Assembly (NCBI GenBank): GCA_024220505.1
Contig: JAKZZE010000002.1
Coordinates: forward strand, 682,001-746,000
Source: Rhizopus arrhizus
Lineage: Eukaryota; Mucoromycota; Mucoromycetes; Mucorales; Rhizopodaceae
Length of the DNA stretch: 64,000 nt
Reading direction: 5' to 3'
Shown one piece after another: positions 1-10,869 of the stretch; position 1 is the first letter of the stretch, and every line of letters starts with the position of its first letter. The notes under the pieces are model-generated. The model was given only the letters and a program-made list of their open reading frames with translations. It made no database searches and was not told the DNA's origin. The translations under genes and the position numbers were made by a program.

Positions 1-3000
1 ATATCATTTTATTGGATCATTAAATAATCTAGAACACAGAAGCACCCAGAAAGACAGAGAACAGATCTCATTAACCAACCATAACCTTGCTTAGTTTTAA
101 AAAAGAATACAGTAGTTCATCTTCGGAGATTGATTTGATAAAAGTAAATTGTGTTATAGAACAATGAAGAAAAGCGGTGAATTAAAGCAAGAACATGAAT
201 ATAAAAATTATAAAGAGTTTATTATTATTATCAGTATTCTTGTACTTGTTATAAAACATGCTCTTGATTAATTGAGCTATTAATCGTTCAATTTTTACAA
301 CGTGGTAATAGCACACTTGACGTCATTTATACACTCAATTGAAGAGTCATAATATAAATTTTTTATTAGGTAATACTATCGTAACACAAAAAACACAATA
401 TTAAGCAGATAATCAGAGAGGAATAAAGGTCATACTAAATAAGAATTAGAATGGTCCATTCACTCAAATTTATCGCGTCTTATTCTTCATTCATTGGCTT
501 GTTTTTAATACAAAAAGGTTAATCCTATCTATCTTTCATAAATTAGTACTCTTTATAAACCATGACTTTTTTTTAACTACTCTATCCAATTCTTATTTGA
601 CACATACATACAAAACAAAATATACAATAGACATCATTCTCTTCACGCCTTGAAAATATATAATGCCATACTTGAAAAACTCTACATTTTTATTCAAGAC
701 TCTTCAAACCAATTAAAAACTCAATGCATCAATACTAAGCAAAATTCTAAGGCTGAACTCCAGTGATCCAAGCTGATTCGTGATCACGGGCTGGATAAAT
801 TTATTCGATATGAATTTCATAAAGCCTTTAGTTATCACACTTATCATAATGATTAGTGAATAGGCTTATACTAAAAAAAAGAAGATGTCTTTGTGATCAG
901 AACATATGAGAAATTGATTGTTAAGACAATATGAAAGCTTTGAGTGTTTAAAAAAGCAGTTTACAACTTGTCTGAACTGAAAATAAATATACTTTATAAA
1001 TGTATTGTATAGGACTCTTTCGTGCAAAAATGAAGAACAATTAAAATTTATTAATCCAAGGCAGTAATTAGCTGATATCGCTCGACGTCTGATCAAATCA
1101 AGGAGATTTCACTTTTCAGTTGATTCTTTTTGAATATAAATGCGTTGTGAAAAGAAATTTATGATGAAGCTGGCTAAACAAAAGCTTCCAAAAGTACCGA
1201 ATAGATGGTTCGGTTTCTATGTATGTTGATCCAAATATCGAATATTTATAGACAGACCACAATCCTATAGCTTTTCAAGTGCTCTTGTCCTAAGAATCAT
1301 TCTCCTTCCCTCCATATTTTTTATCAAGGAATATAGGAAGGAATGGAAGGCACCCTATGCAGCACCAATGGAAATAGCAGGGAATTTTTCAGCAAGATAA
1401 AAAACAAACAAAGGATCAAGATTACAAAGATGAGGAGATCGCATGTTTATACAGAGAGTAGGTTGATTTGATATTGCTTTCTAAAAGGGGATAGAAATCA
1501 AGCCATTTTTATACCATTCTCATGCAACAGTAGCAACTTTCTTCTTTTTATGTGTAGTAAATCAAACAAGTGATGAACATTATGCATACTTGATTCTAAA
1601 GCTATAAATAGGCAAGCATCATACTAGGACATAAAATGAATAAAACATAGCTCTTACAAAAATAAAAATTACACTTGCAAAAAATGCTTCAATGACATAC
1701 AATTGCCACAATAAACGCATCATTAAAAAAGAAAGAAAAAGGATCACGATATACGACAACCTGATTTACTTTAATATCCTTTTAGAATCCACTTATTTCA
1801 TGAAGGAGCAAAAGGCGCCTAATACAAATACTTTTATATAAAAAAAAAGGACCAAAAGCCATGAATTGAGTGCCCATTGAAAGCTTATATAAATCATCAA
1901 TCTGATTCTGAAATTCATGGCCAAAGAGAACAAGGGCTTTCCTTGTATGAGTAAATCAGAATAAAATGACAATATGACTTCTTATTCAGTTGTATCAATG
2001 CTAATTTTATTGTTATACCTTTCTTCTTTTATTGATTAGAACAGAGTAAGAGTGAGTCAGCATTAGCTCTTTACAATAACAACAGAAAATAATCTCCTTT
2101 TTATATGCTTGGGCTTTTTGTAATATTACCATACAGCATCTTGTTGACTACTGATGCTTCTTTTGTGCACAACAATATGTAATTTAAAGGAAAAATTGAT
2201 AAATCTAGTTGATCTTATTAATCAAACGTACTAGAGGAATAATACTTCTTTGTCTTTTTAAAATTCATTACTTTGTGGTGTGGAACAGCACCTTAGTCAT
2301 ATTATAATAGCTCAAAACTCTCTTTTGGACTAATCAAATCAGATCGAAACAGCGATGGATACAAAGACAAAAGAAAAAAAAAAGAGAGAGAGAGAGAGAG
2401 AGAGGAGAGACAAAAAGACAAGTAAAGAAATCTATAATTTAAAAATTGCATGAATATGCTCAGAATAAAGAATTGGAATAATCATCCCTTCGTGATGAAC
2501 ATCAATCCTTATCTTTGAATGATTTCCTATTGGTGTTATAGTCAAGAATAACATAAAAGTAATCTTTAGAAATAAGGCGGTAAATATCTCGTTGGAGGTT
2601 ACTTTTACTATTCCATTTACATATTTAGAACCCTATTTTTTATTTGATTGGTGAACTACTGTATTACACAAAATAACTAACAAAACCAGAAATTTATGCT
2701 TTTTTGATCAACAGCTATTCTTTTATTGCATGAAATCGGTTAGAGCACAGGCTACTATAATATCACCAATTTGAGCGTGTAGACCCTTTGATTCATAAAG
2801 TGATAGAGCTCAAGTAATGTGTAAAAGGTCATCACTGTCTGAGGGAAAACTAGATTGCATCTCCAGAGGCGTACTATTTTTTTTTTTTTTTCGCAATACT
2901 CAAGATTGGGTTTCTGTCAGACATGTATTTGGAATGAACCGGGTCCTTGAAGATAACAACGCGGCTAAATATTGTTAATGTGAACGGCAGTAGAGATAGT

Positions 3001-3215
3001 AAGGCATCATTAGAAAAAAGTAGCCATTACTCTTAGTACGCGCGACTGTTTCGTGTTAAGGTTTGACTTTTGGTTTAGAGCTAAAGGATATTATGCAAGG
3101 ATGTCAGGACGTATTAGGTAAATATGAGGATCTGTGGTATTGCGATAAAAAGAGAGGATGGCACCTTTAAAAATATTGTAACAAGAAAACCTAATATGCG
3201 GTACTTTAAATAGAC
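1..3215. other. Gene-free AT-rich spacer
   Basis: I see no gene I can support here on either strand. The only open frame of note (minus, 866-1096) lacks recognisable motifs and has the composition of AT-rich noncoding DNA. A GA dinucleotide run lies near 2384-2406, and a T run of about 13 sits near 2878-2890. The last few hundred bases are presumably the promoter and 5' leader of the phosphatase gene at 3267. The left edge may hold the 3' end of a gene outside the window, but nothing shows this. Confidence 0.6.
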
Positions 3216-3266
3216 TTGAATAAATATCAATCATGCGGCCACTCTTTTGTTTCTTACATCTTCAAC

Positions 3267-4899
3267 ATGTCTATACCTTTACGTACCGCGTTGGCCACAG
3301 CAGCAGGATTTGGTGCATTTGGATCTGCTGGAAGTTACTATTACTTAAAGTCTTCTCACAAAGAATCTCTTTCTACTCCAGTCAAGGAAGATGTGCCCAA
3401 GCATCACGATCGACATGCATTTCAACTCTTGTCCAAAGATGAAATTAGCAAAAGATTGAGATCTGGCCAGTTTGCGACTAAACCTCAAATAAAGCACGTC
3501 AAGGCTGTTTATACCAATAGGTTGCCTTCAAATAATCCTGTTGAAGATAACTATAGCATCAACACTTTCCAACAAGGCTTAATTGCTGGCGTGTATGACG
3601 GTAATAACAGCCTGACCCCCCCTTTTTTTTCTTCTTCTCACAAACTGTACTTAGGTCACATTGGCCCTGAGTGTTCTAAATTGATCAAGAACCAACTACC
3701 TATCTATATGGCTAGAGAATTAGATAAAAGCCCACTGTCTGAAGAGGAAACAGAGCAAGCCATTTCAACTGCCTTTGTTGAACTTGATCAGGATATTCAA
3801 CAACGATTTTATAATTTATTCCCGAAAAACTTGAAAAAAACGAGTGAAGAAAACATCAAAGCAGCTATTGCTCGTCAGCCTGACCAGAAAGCTACACAAG
3901 CTATTATTGATGAAGCCATCAATGGTTCTTGTGCTTTAACTGTGTATTTGAAGGATGGTGTTGTCTATTCATCAAATACAGGTGACTCCCGCGTAGTTAG
4001 TAAGTTACCAAAAGAAGTATCTGCTTTTTTTTTTGGTTATTAAAAATGAATAAAGTTGTTAGCCAGGACGAAGAGGGTAATTGGAAAGGAAGACGACTCG
4101 TTGAAGAAGAATCACCCGCTCGTCCTGAATGGAAAGCCCATATGATAGCACAGCATCCTCCTGAAGAATCCGATGCTATAGTCAAGAGAAATCGTATCTT
4201 TGGTTTAATTGCCGTGGGTGGATGTAAGTTAATGAAATAGTCAATTGAAGACATGAACATTTACATTTTATTATAGCATTTGGTGATATTATGTATAAGG
4301 TGCCTGTAGAATACCAAATGAAAGTATTTCCCTATCTTCCTTATGATACATATAAAAGGTTTGCTCGATACCATCATCGTATTGTCGTAAACTATCGTAC
4401 TCCACCTTATTTGGAGTCCAAGCCCCTTGTTTCTCGACATAAATTGCAACGGGGAGACAGATTTATTATCTTGGGTACAGATGGCTTGTGGGACGAATTG
4501 AGTTGGGATGATTGTCGTAGTCGAGAAGGAGATCAGGTGGCGGCAGAGATCATGAGTCGATGGAAGACAGAAGGAGAAATGAATCCTGCTACTCACCTTA
4601 CTCGTCAGGCCTTACTCTATGATGCTGTCTACAAGAATGTAAAAGTAAAGGAACCTGTGGAAAATGAAGAATTGGAACTATCAAAGCGACTCACTAGACA
4701 GCCCTCCAGAAGTTTCCGTGATGATATCACAATCACTGTGATTGAGCTTGATGTCAATCAAAGTGATACAGAACCCGTCCTTACCGAGGTAGGTCCAATT
4801 CAGCAAGTGGAAGAATTGGATGCTAGTGTGCCAAGGTTATTTGATCCAAAGAAACAGAATCAATCATGGTTTTCTGGAAGGTCTTGGTCTAAATTATAA
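3267..4899 (+). CDS. Mitochondrial PP2C-type phosphatase (pyruvate dehydrogenase phosphatase-like)
   Basis: A Mg/Mn-dependent protein phosphatase of the PP2C family, probably the mitochondrial enzyme that dephosphorylates and reactivates pyruvate dehydrogenase (yeast Ptc5/PDP group). Exons: 3267-3600, 3655-3999, 4056-4223, 4277-4899 (489 residues). Splicing out the 54-nt first intron creates the metal-binding GVYDGHIGPE motif. Later motifs are GSCALTVYLKDG, NTGDSRVV, FGDIMYK, LGTDGLWDELS and RDDITITVIEL, in PP2C order. The start at 3267 gives MSIPLRTALATAAGFGAFGS followed by a hydrophobic stretch, fitting a mitochondrial presequence or inner-membrane anchor. An in-frame ATG at 3216 would add 17 residues and is less likely. 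The family call is firm; the substrate is inferred from PDP-like spacing and the N-terminus. It is followed at once by a T32 tract and the next gene. Confidence 0.88.
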
Positions 4900-4923
4900 A
4901 AAGCTCAGCTGTTTTTAAAAATG

Positions 4924-4925
<2 letters not shown>

Positions 4926-4957
<32 letters not shown>
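4926..4957. repeat. T32 homopolymer tract
   Basis: An uninterrupted run of 32 T lies 27 bases after the phosphatase stop codon and 19 bases before the ATG of the next gene. It may act as a nucleosome-depleting promoter tract for the downstream gene or belong to the upstream 3' end. The copy number is uncertain because such runs are hard to sequence. Confidence 0.85.
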
Positions 4958-4960
<3 letters not shown>

Positions 4961-4976
4961 TTCTCTTCTTTTACAA

Positions 4977-7950
4977 ATGAATGTAACAACAAATTGCAAC
5001 AACGAAACAAATAAGAGATGTAGAGTAACAACAGCTTGGTAAAGAGAAAGAGAAAGGAGTTAGCAATCGAGTATACAACTTACAACATTTAAAGTGATTT
5101 TTGTAAGAAAAGAAAAGTGAGGTGTATCTTTTCTGAAGGAAAGGCATGCTTTAACTGCATAGCTTATAATGAGAATTGTGAATTTACCAAAGTGTAATTA
5201 TAAGAGGGATCAATGCTGAGAAGCTTAGTTTGCTAACATTTCCTATGAAGCAATAAAAAGAGAGGCCCACAAAAAGGGTAAAATCAAAATAAATAAGGAT
5301 CAAAACTTATTTATCATCGTAGATATGCAGAGGATTTAGAAAAGCGTATTGAACGGATGGAGAAATTAATTCAAGATGTAAGATCCACTGAAGCAAAAAA
5401 GCAGCAGGGCATGATCTCTGCTGAACTAGAAAAAAATAAGGCCATCATCCGACAAAGACAGCGTTCAGAGAATAACAAGTACACTGTTCATAATGATTCA
5501 ACCCCAACCACAGTATTAAATAATTTATTTCAAGAGTTTTTGGATCCAAAGCAATGCCCTCCTGGTATAAAACAAGAACCTGTTCAATATTTAGGTGAAC
5601 TATCTCCTTTTCAACTACTTAGTAACAAGATTGATTTTTCAACTGAGAAAAGATGGGGAAATCATACAGTGAAGAAATTCGGAGAAGATAGTGTGCTTGT
5701 TTACGATGCAGAGCCAAAAATAGCAGTAGACCAGAAAAGACAAATGATACCCTTGATTGAATGGCCAGAAGATATACATCCTGTGTGTGAGAATATACAC
5801 AGGTACATCTACTCTGTTGCTGGAATTGACAAGTATACAACCGTCAGATTATTAAAAATGTAAGAACGTCATAGTAGCTGATTTCGTATTTTCTAATGTA
5901 TCCCTAAGCTATTTTGCAAATATTCATCCTATCTTGCCGTTAATTGATAAAACTGAATTCATAGACCAATACCGTGGCAGACTGAGTACATATCCATCTG
6001 GTGAACTACTCAACGCAATGTTTGGCGCTGCTGCTCGGTTTGTAGAACATGAAAATTTAGAAGCAAAAGGCAAACCAACCTCATGTGTCTCATGGGATGT
6101 TCCTGTTGGTTGGGCAAACGGGTTTTTTGATCGAGCAGAGTACCTGTTAAATGCAATGTCTTCGATCCCAACTCTATCCAAGATCCAAGCGATTTTATTA
6201 ATTCTTCACCATCGCACAGATATGAATGTTAAATGTTCTGAGGCATGGCAGATGGCAGGACTTGTAAGTATAAAAAAGATGCTAAAAGAGACTTGATCTA
6301 AAATGATGCTACAGGCAATAAGACTTGTAAAGATATACAAAATAATTCAGTACCTCTTTTTCTTTTTTTAATATGTCAATACACTATTTAGGCTCTTCTT
6401 TTGGGTCTTCATCGAAATTGTGAAAAATGGGATATGTCTCAAAGAGAAAAAGAGACCAGGAAGAGAGTATGGTGGGTGCTCTATATAACAGACGTATTTC
6501 AAGCATCCATAGTGGGAAGATCCATCAGTCTTCGGGATGAGGTACTTTCCTTTGATTCTACATGCTCACTTCTAACACACTTATCTAGGATATGAATGTA
6601 GATTATCCAGAAGTTACGGCAGATTGGGAAGAAGTCATGGATGCCTATGCGGTCGACAAGGAGCGACTACTAAACAATGAACCATTCCCTCGATTTCCTT
6701 CATTAACTCTACCCCTAGAAATCTCGGTAGCAGCAAGAGGTCGACCACGCATTTATGAGCTCTTTTTACAATTCATTAAGCTGTCCAGGGTGATGAGTCG
6801 GATCCTTTTAGGTTTACATACTCCCAAAGCAAAAAAATTTAGTTATGAACATGGCAGTGATCAAATAGTTGCCATGATGGATCATGAATTGACAGAATGG
6901 AGATATAATTTTTCAAGCACTATAAGAAATAGTCAAATACCTGATTTCAATCAAGAAAGAGGACATTTTGCTCCCAACGTTGGTAAACATCGATACGATT
7001 ATAATGCTCGATGCTCTCCTTGACAGTGTATTTTATATAGCATTCATGCTTATTTTTTATTTTGGAGCGCTCATCTTACTTCACCAGCCCTTTCTCAAGA
7101 AAACAGTAAGCAAGTCATCCGCTACCTCACAGCAAATCTGTTCAAGTGCTGCCAGTCGTGGTTTACGTATCGCCCATGGCTTGTCCATCCGAGACTTTTT
7201 AATGTGTCCCTATGGCTTTTCAGTGTACCCACTAAGACAATTCGGATTGATTCAAATTTTCACTGCAAAGAATCCGAATCCTCAGATCTCATTTGCAGGT
7301 AGAGAGGATCTTATGAAAGGATATGCGGTAGCACAAAAGATTAAGGATATGTCGCTGAATGCAAAATTGACCCATATGCTGTATGATGTGCTTATGATAC
7401 ATATGGATCATTTTGAAGAAAGCAAAAGAAAGAAAAAGGATTCTGATAAAACCAACTTATATACTACCAATGAGGAACCTTTGGTAGAACAAAGTAGAGA
7501 CCAGGGCAATCACAATATAAACAATATAAACACTCAAGCGGGCTTTCTTCAACCTTCATCCATCATCAATACAAGTACATTTCGTCCTGCTATTATTTGA
7601 TATACTAAACCATCTATTGAGTAGGTCAATTTTATCAGTCAGGGATTTGTCACTATACGCCTGGTACAAAAGAAGAAGCATTCAGTTTATCCCAATTTGG
7701 TTTCAATACAGCAACAAGCGAAACAGGTTTACTGGACAATACTTTACAAAATGCAAATGTGTCTGAAGGCTATGATATTTTAATGGGACAGCAGATTGTA
7801 AACGATTTGGGAGCCTCTAATAACATATTCAGAAATGATCCAAGCAATCTCTTTTGGAGTCTACCGACTGAGTTTGATGTGGATGCTTTGATGACTTGGT
7901 TAGAAGGCATGAATGATATAGAATGGTTACCGGTTAACCAAGTAGTGTAA
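4977..7950 (+). CDS. Zn2Cys6 fungal-specific transcription factor
   Basis: A binuclear-zinc-cluster regulator of about 823 residues. Exons: 4977-5038, 5095-5191, 5261-5277, 5323-5859, 5909-6263, 6392-6541, 6589-6982, 7041-7574, 7625-7950. The cluster is split by introns and appears only after splicing: Cys21-X2-Cys24-X6-Cys31-X7-Cys39-X2-Cys42-X6-Cys49, with the basic stretch KKRKVRC. A 17-nt exon supplies RGPQKG and leads into the linker/coiled coil LEKRIERMEKLI. The middle region carries the Fungal_trans landmarks: IHPILPLIDKTEFIDQYRG, GLHRNCEKWDMS, ETRKRVWWVLYITD and DEDMNVDYPE. The acidic C-terminus is rich in N and Q (activation-type). All phases close. The regulated genes cannot be told from sequence. 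It starts only 77 bases after the phosphatase stop. Confidence 0.88.
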
Positions 7951-8239
7951 AAGATGATGTGAATGAACAATAAACAAAGGGAGAGTATTGTGAGAAAGTG
8001 ATGTGTTCATTAGCGGAAAATGCCAAGGACCAGTGACGGCATTGAATACTTTTAAAGTAATCTCATTCAATGATTTAGACCGTTTTGGACTTTTGTCTCT
8101 ATCGGTCGAGACCACCGTCCTGTCTTTGTCGGTGATTGTCACAGCCGCCACTTGGAACCGTGTGGTCTCTTTATTTACTGTGTATCAAGCCACTCCATCA
8201 TAAGGAGAGACAAAGACCTAGAAAGTCGAGATTGGCTTT
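7951..8239. other. Convergent 3' region between the transcription factor and the next gene
   Basis: A short spacer between two converging genes. On the minus strand an AATAAA-type signal lies near 8174-8180, about 65 bases past the stop of the minus-strand gene. Open frames on both strands (plus 8003-8203, minus 7927-8151) look moderately coding-like. The minus one could be an alternative terminal exon of the 8240-9072 gene, through a weak acceptor near 8151. I could not decide between these readings. Confidence 0.35.
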
Positions 8240-9072
8240 TCAATGCGACAAAAGAATCTGATGTTGCTGATCGACGGCACTTGTTCGCTTATAGTTTTCC
8301 AATGCGAATTGCTTGTCGAGGTGAGTTTGATGCTTGAGATTGAATGCAATCCATAAAGCTTCGGTAACACCAGATGGATGTTCTCTTTTACAGCACGTAG
8401 ACCTTGTCTTTCAGTCCCTCAGAGTACTTTTGAGACAGGGATAAGCTGCCATCTTGATTCTCTGCAGAGGATCGGATGTCTGGAGAGAAAAACTCTAAAG
8501 AGGGTCTGTGGTTGTGTCACCATCATACTCGGAGGTACCTTCATCGGTCTGTTCCGATGAATACTTTGCAGCTGGCAAATGGCCTGTGTCTGTCTGTCTG
8601 GTAGTGATCGCATTGGCATCGCTGTAGATGGTACCATCATGTGTCGTATGGGTCAAATCTGTTTGATATAAAGGAAGAGCAAGCATTGACATCCAGAGAG
8701 TTGAGGAATAAGGAAACATGGGAGCAACAGAAGGTAAGACAAACGTATCCTGTTTGGCTGGTGACCAAATCGCATTGACCGTGGCACAGGTGCCTAGAAT
8801 TAGGTTCATGGGACCAGGTGGCCTGTGACCGATAAAGGAGACATATCTGGAGGTTAACTGCTTGCGGTTGTGGACATTTGAAAACAGAAGCCATATGGGT
8901 CTTGCTGAGATGATGTAGGTTGTAAATGGGAACTTTGCTGCGTGTTCCAGTGGTTGTATTTAGATGGTTGTAGAAAAGGAAGGTCAGGATCGGAGTGAAT
9001 ATGATAGGTATAATTGTTGTATAGAGACATATCATAATCTTGGTTCTCGAATTGAAAGTGATGAGGAAACAT
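8240..9072 (-). CDS. Unrecognised protein, spliced model
   Basis: I do not recognise this gene. A four-exon model closes in phase: 9072-8876, 8822-8539, 8494-8403, 8332-8240, giving about 221 residues. The N-terminus is rich in N, Q, H, S and Y (starts MFPHHFQFENQDYDMS). After the first junction comes MPPGPMNLILGTCATVNAIW, then a T/D-rich stretch (DGTIYSDANAITT), then EFFSPDIRSSAENQDGS, and an end of QHQILLSH. Two of the three donors are weak (GTCCAC, GTCTAC). The real structure may therefore differ, or the gene may be decaying. The low-complexity N-terminus resembles transcription-factor activation regions, but no DNA-binding domain is visible. An AATAAA-like signal follows the stop. Confidence 0.4.
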
Positions 9073-9535
9073 TACGATTTACAATGAAAATTAGAGAAAG
9101 AAATGTGTGTGTGTGTACGTGTTTTTTTTGCTCTCATTCTATAGTACAAATTCTCTCCCCCCCTTTTTTTGCATATCGAAATGACCAACTTGTGGGCATG
9201 ATGACGTTCTGAAGACGACTTGAATGAAAATACCTAAAGAGGAATTGACAGCACAGCTACAATACATTTTTATTTGATATGAAACTTTTTTCCGAGTAAA
9301 TCAAATTTACTCTTTTGATACGGCTCAGGACGGCTTTTAGCAGCAAAAGATTGATTAGAATATTGTTGGTATCCAGCGGGTAGGTGAACAAGACAGAACG
9401 AATGAACCAGCTTCGAGACTTCTTGGCAATACCCATTTTTGGTATGTTTTATATAAGACAAGAGTAAGTTTACAATCAAGGCTTGTGATCTTTCCGAATT
9501 GTATAATTCATCTATTGTCATGGTCAGAAACACTT
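9073..9535. other. Spacer between two minus-strand genes
   Basis: This holds the promoter of the 8240-9072 gene and the 3' untranslated region of the RGS gene. A GT repeat lies near 9104-9114 and a run of C then T near 9157-9169. A minus-strand open frame (9270-9533) begins 3 bases after the RGS stop codon. It has no recognisable motif and is most likely 3' untranslated sequence. Confidence 0.5.
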
Positions 9536-10359
9536 TTAAAGTTGGTATTTTTTATACTCTTTACTGCACTTTGATTCCATGATGGCCCAGACCGAACTCA
9601 TTCTAAAACGATGATAGCTACTGTTGAGTAAGGAAAAGACATGTCTTTTGGCAGCATCGAATTCATGTCCAGAAGAGATCAAGGTAGATTGCTGTTGTTC
9701 AAGTGCTTTTTGGACTAGTCTCTGTATTCGATCGTCTAAATTGACTTCTAGTTCAGATGAGCTTGAGAGGTAATCGCTAGCTATTCTACTGGCTATACTG
9801 CACCTTTCTACTTGACTTGAGAATGGATGATTTTGATAGCTATCGACTGCAATATAAAAAAACTAGGGGATTTCTTATTATAAACAGGTCTGTTGTCTGT
9901 CATGGCACATACCAAGTTTTCGCTACTGTATTCAGTCAGTAGATAATAAAGAAAATAACCTAAAGGTGTTATGGATTGTAATAGTAATTTGAGTCCTGTT
10001 TGTTTGATTTCCTTGATTGATACACATAGACTGACTGAAGGTTTTCTGAATAACTGAAAATGAGTTTCACTTTCTACAAGACTGCTTTTACGAGGAGGAC
10101 GTGGCTGTTGATTGACAGAGACGATGCTACCAACAGACGAGGATCTTTCTCGGTAAGGTTCTGGTTCTATTCTATATTGTCTGGTCATGTTGGGTTCGTT
10201 TTTATAATTAAAGGATGTAAAGAAATGGAAACCATGTGGTTGGGTACCTGGTGTTAGGGGTGTTATTGGTGAACTAATACTTGAATCATCTTCATCCTCA
10301 TCCTCATCATTCTCCAAGTTGACATCTTTTGGTTTCCTGCTGACAAAAGATGAATACAT
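9536..10359 (-). CDS. RGS-domain protein (regulator of G-protein signalling)
   Basis: Probably a GTPase-activating protein for heterotrimeric G-alpha subunits. Two exons, 10359-9913 and 9862-9536, joined across a 50-nt intron, give 257 residues. Splicing creates the diagnostic RGS start ENLFFYIAVDSYQ. This is followed by IASDYLSSSSELEVNLDDRI, the FDAAKRHVFSLL helix and SSYHRFRMSSVW. The domain covers roughly residues 115-250. The N-terminal 110 residues are disordered, with an acidic run (ENDEDEDEDD), SP/TP sites (ITPLTPG) and a basic RPPRKSS stretch that could be phosphorylated. No DEP domain or membrane anchor is visible, so this is a short single-domain RGS. The partner G-alpha is unknown. 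The start is the first ATG of the open frame. Confidence 0.85.
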
Positions 10360-10650
10360 TTTAAAGAGTGAGAAAGAAAAAGAAAAAGAAGAAAGAGTTA
10401 TTATTTAATATTCTTTCGTGCTACTGTTGTAATGGCTCAGACCTTTGTGTCACATTTATTTACAGATTTGAGAGCAAGACGCTGTGATGAATTTAGGTTC
10501 ACTTGAACTGTACCGGATTTCAAATCAAACTTTATGAAGACATGTGATAGACTCAATTTTGTATTGTTCAAGATGATGATGAAAGCACTCAAGTCTTTAT
10601 TCATATTGAATGAAAATGTTTACTTTTGTTACACGACAAGTATTTATTCA

Positions 10651-10869
10651 TTAAATAACGTCCTTTCCACTAACATTGAACCCTTTTTTTGCCATTTTTG
10701 CTTTTTCATTTTTCTGATAAACAGAATGTTAGATGTTTGTTTGTATTTATTGGCTACATACCATTTGCTTATATTTCTTTTGTTCTTCCTTCTTTTCGTG
10801 TTTTGATTTAGGTCGATTCTTATCAGCGGTCTGAGTCACGTCTTTACTATTGTTATTCTTCTTGGGCAT
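10651..10869 (-). CDS. Small lysine-rich protein (56 aa), function unknown
   Basis: A very small two-exon gene, 10869-10762 and 10713-10651, with a 48-nt intron (donor GTATGT, acceptor TTTATCAG). The product starts MPKKNNNSKDVTQTADKNRP, is strongly basic (KSKHEKKEEQKKYKQMK) and ends GFNVSGKDVI. The intron is phase 0 and the stop is followed directly by an AATAAA signal (minus, about 10642-10647). The charged composition suggests a helical nucleic-acid- or ribosome-associated protein, but that is inference. I recognise no family. It is 291 bases upstream of the RGS start on the same strand and probably has its own promoter. Confidence 0.6.

Noticed and set aside
866..1096. Minus-strand open frame in the left spacer
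   Set aside because: No motif, no splice partner, and a composition expected from AT-rich DNA.
3216..3266. Upstream in-frame ATG of the phosphatase
   Set aside because: The 17 extra residues (NKYQSCGHSFVSYIFN) weaken the presequence; the ATG at 3267 gives a typical mitochondrial start.
9270..9533. Minus-strand frame right after the RGS stop
   Set aside because: No homology and it lies in the expected 3' untranslated region; read-through of the stop is unlikely.
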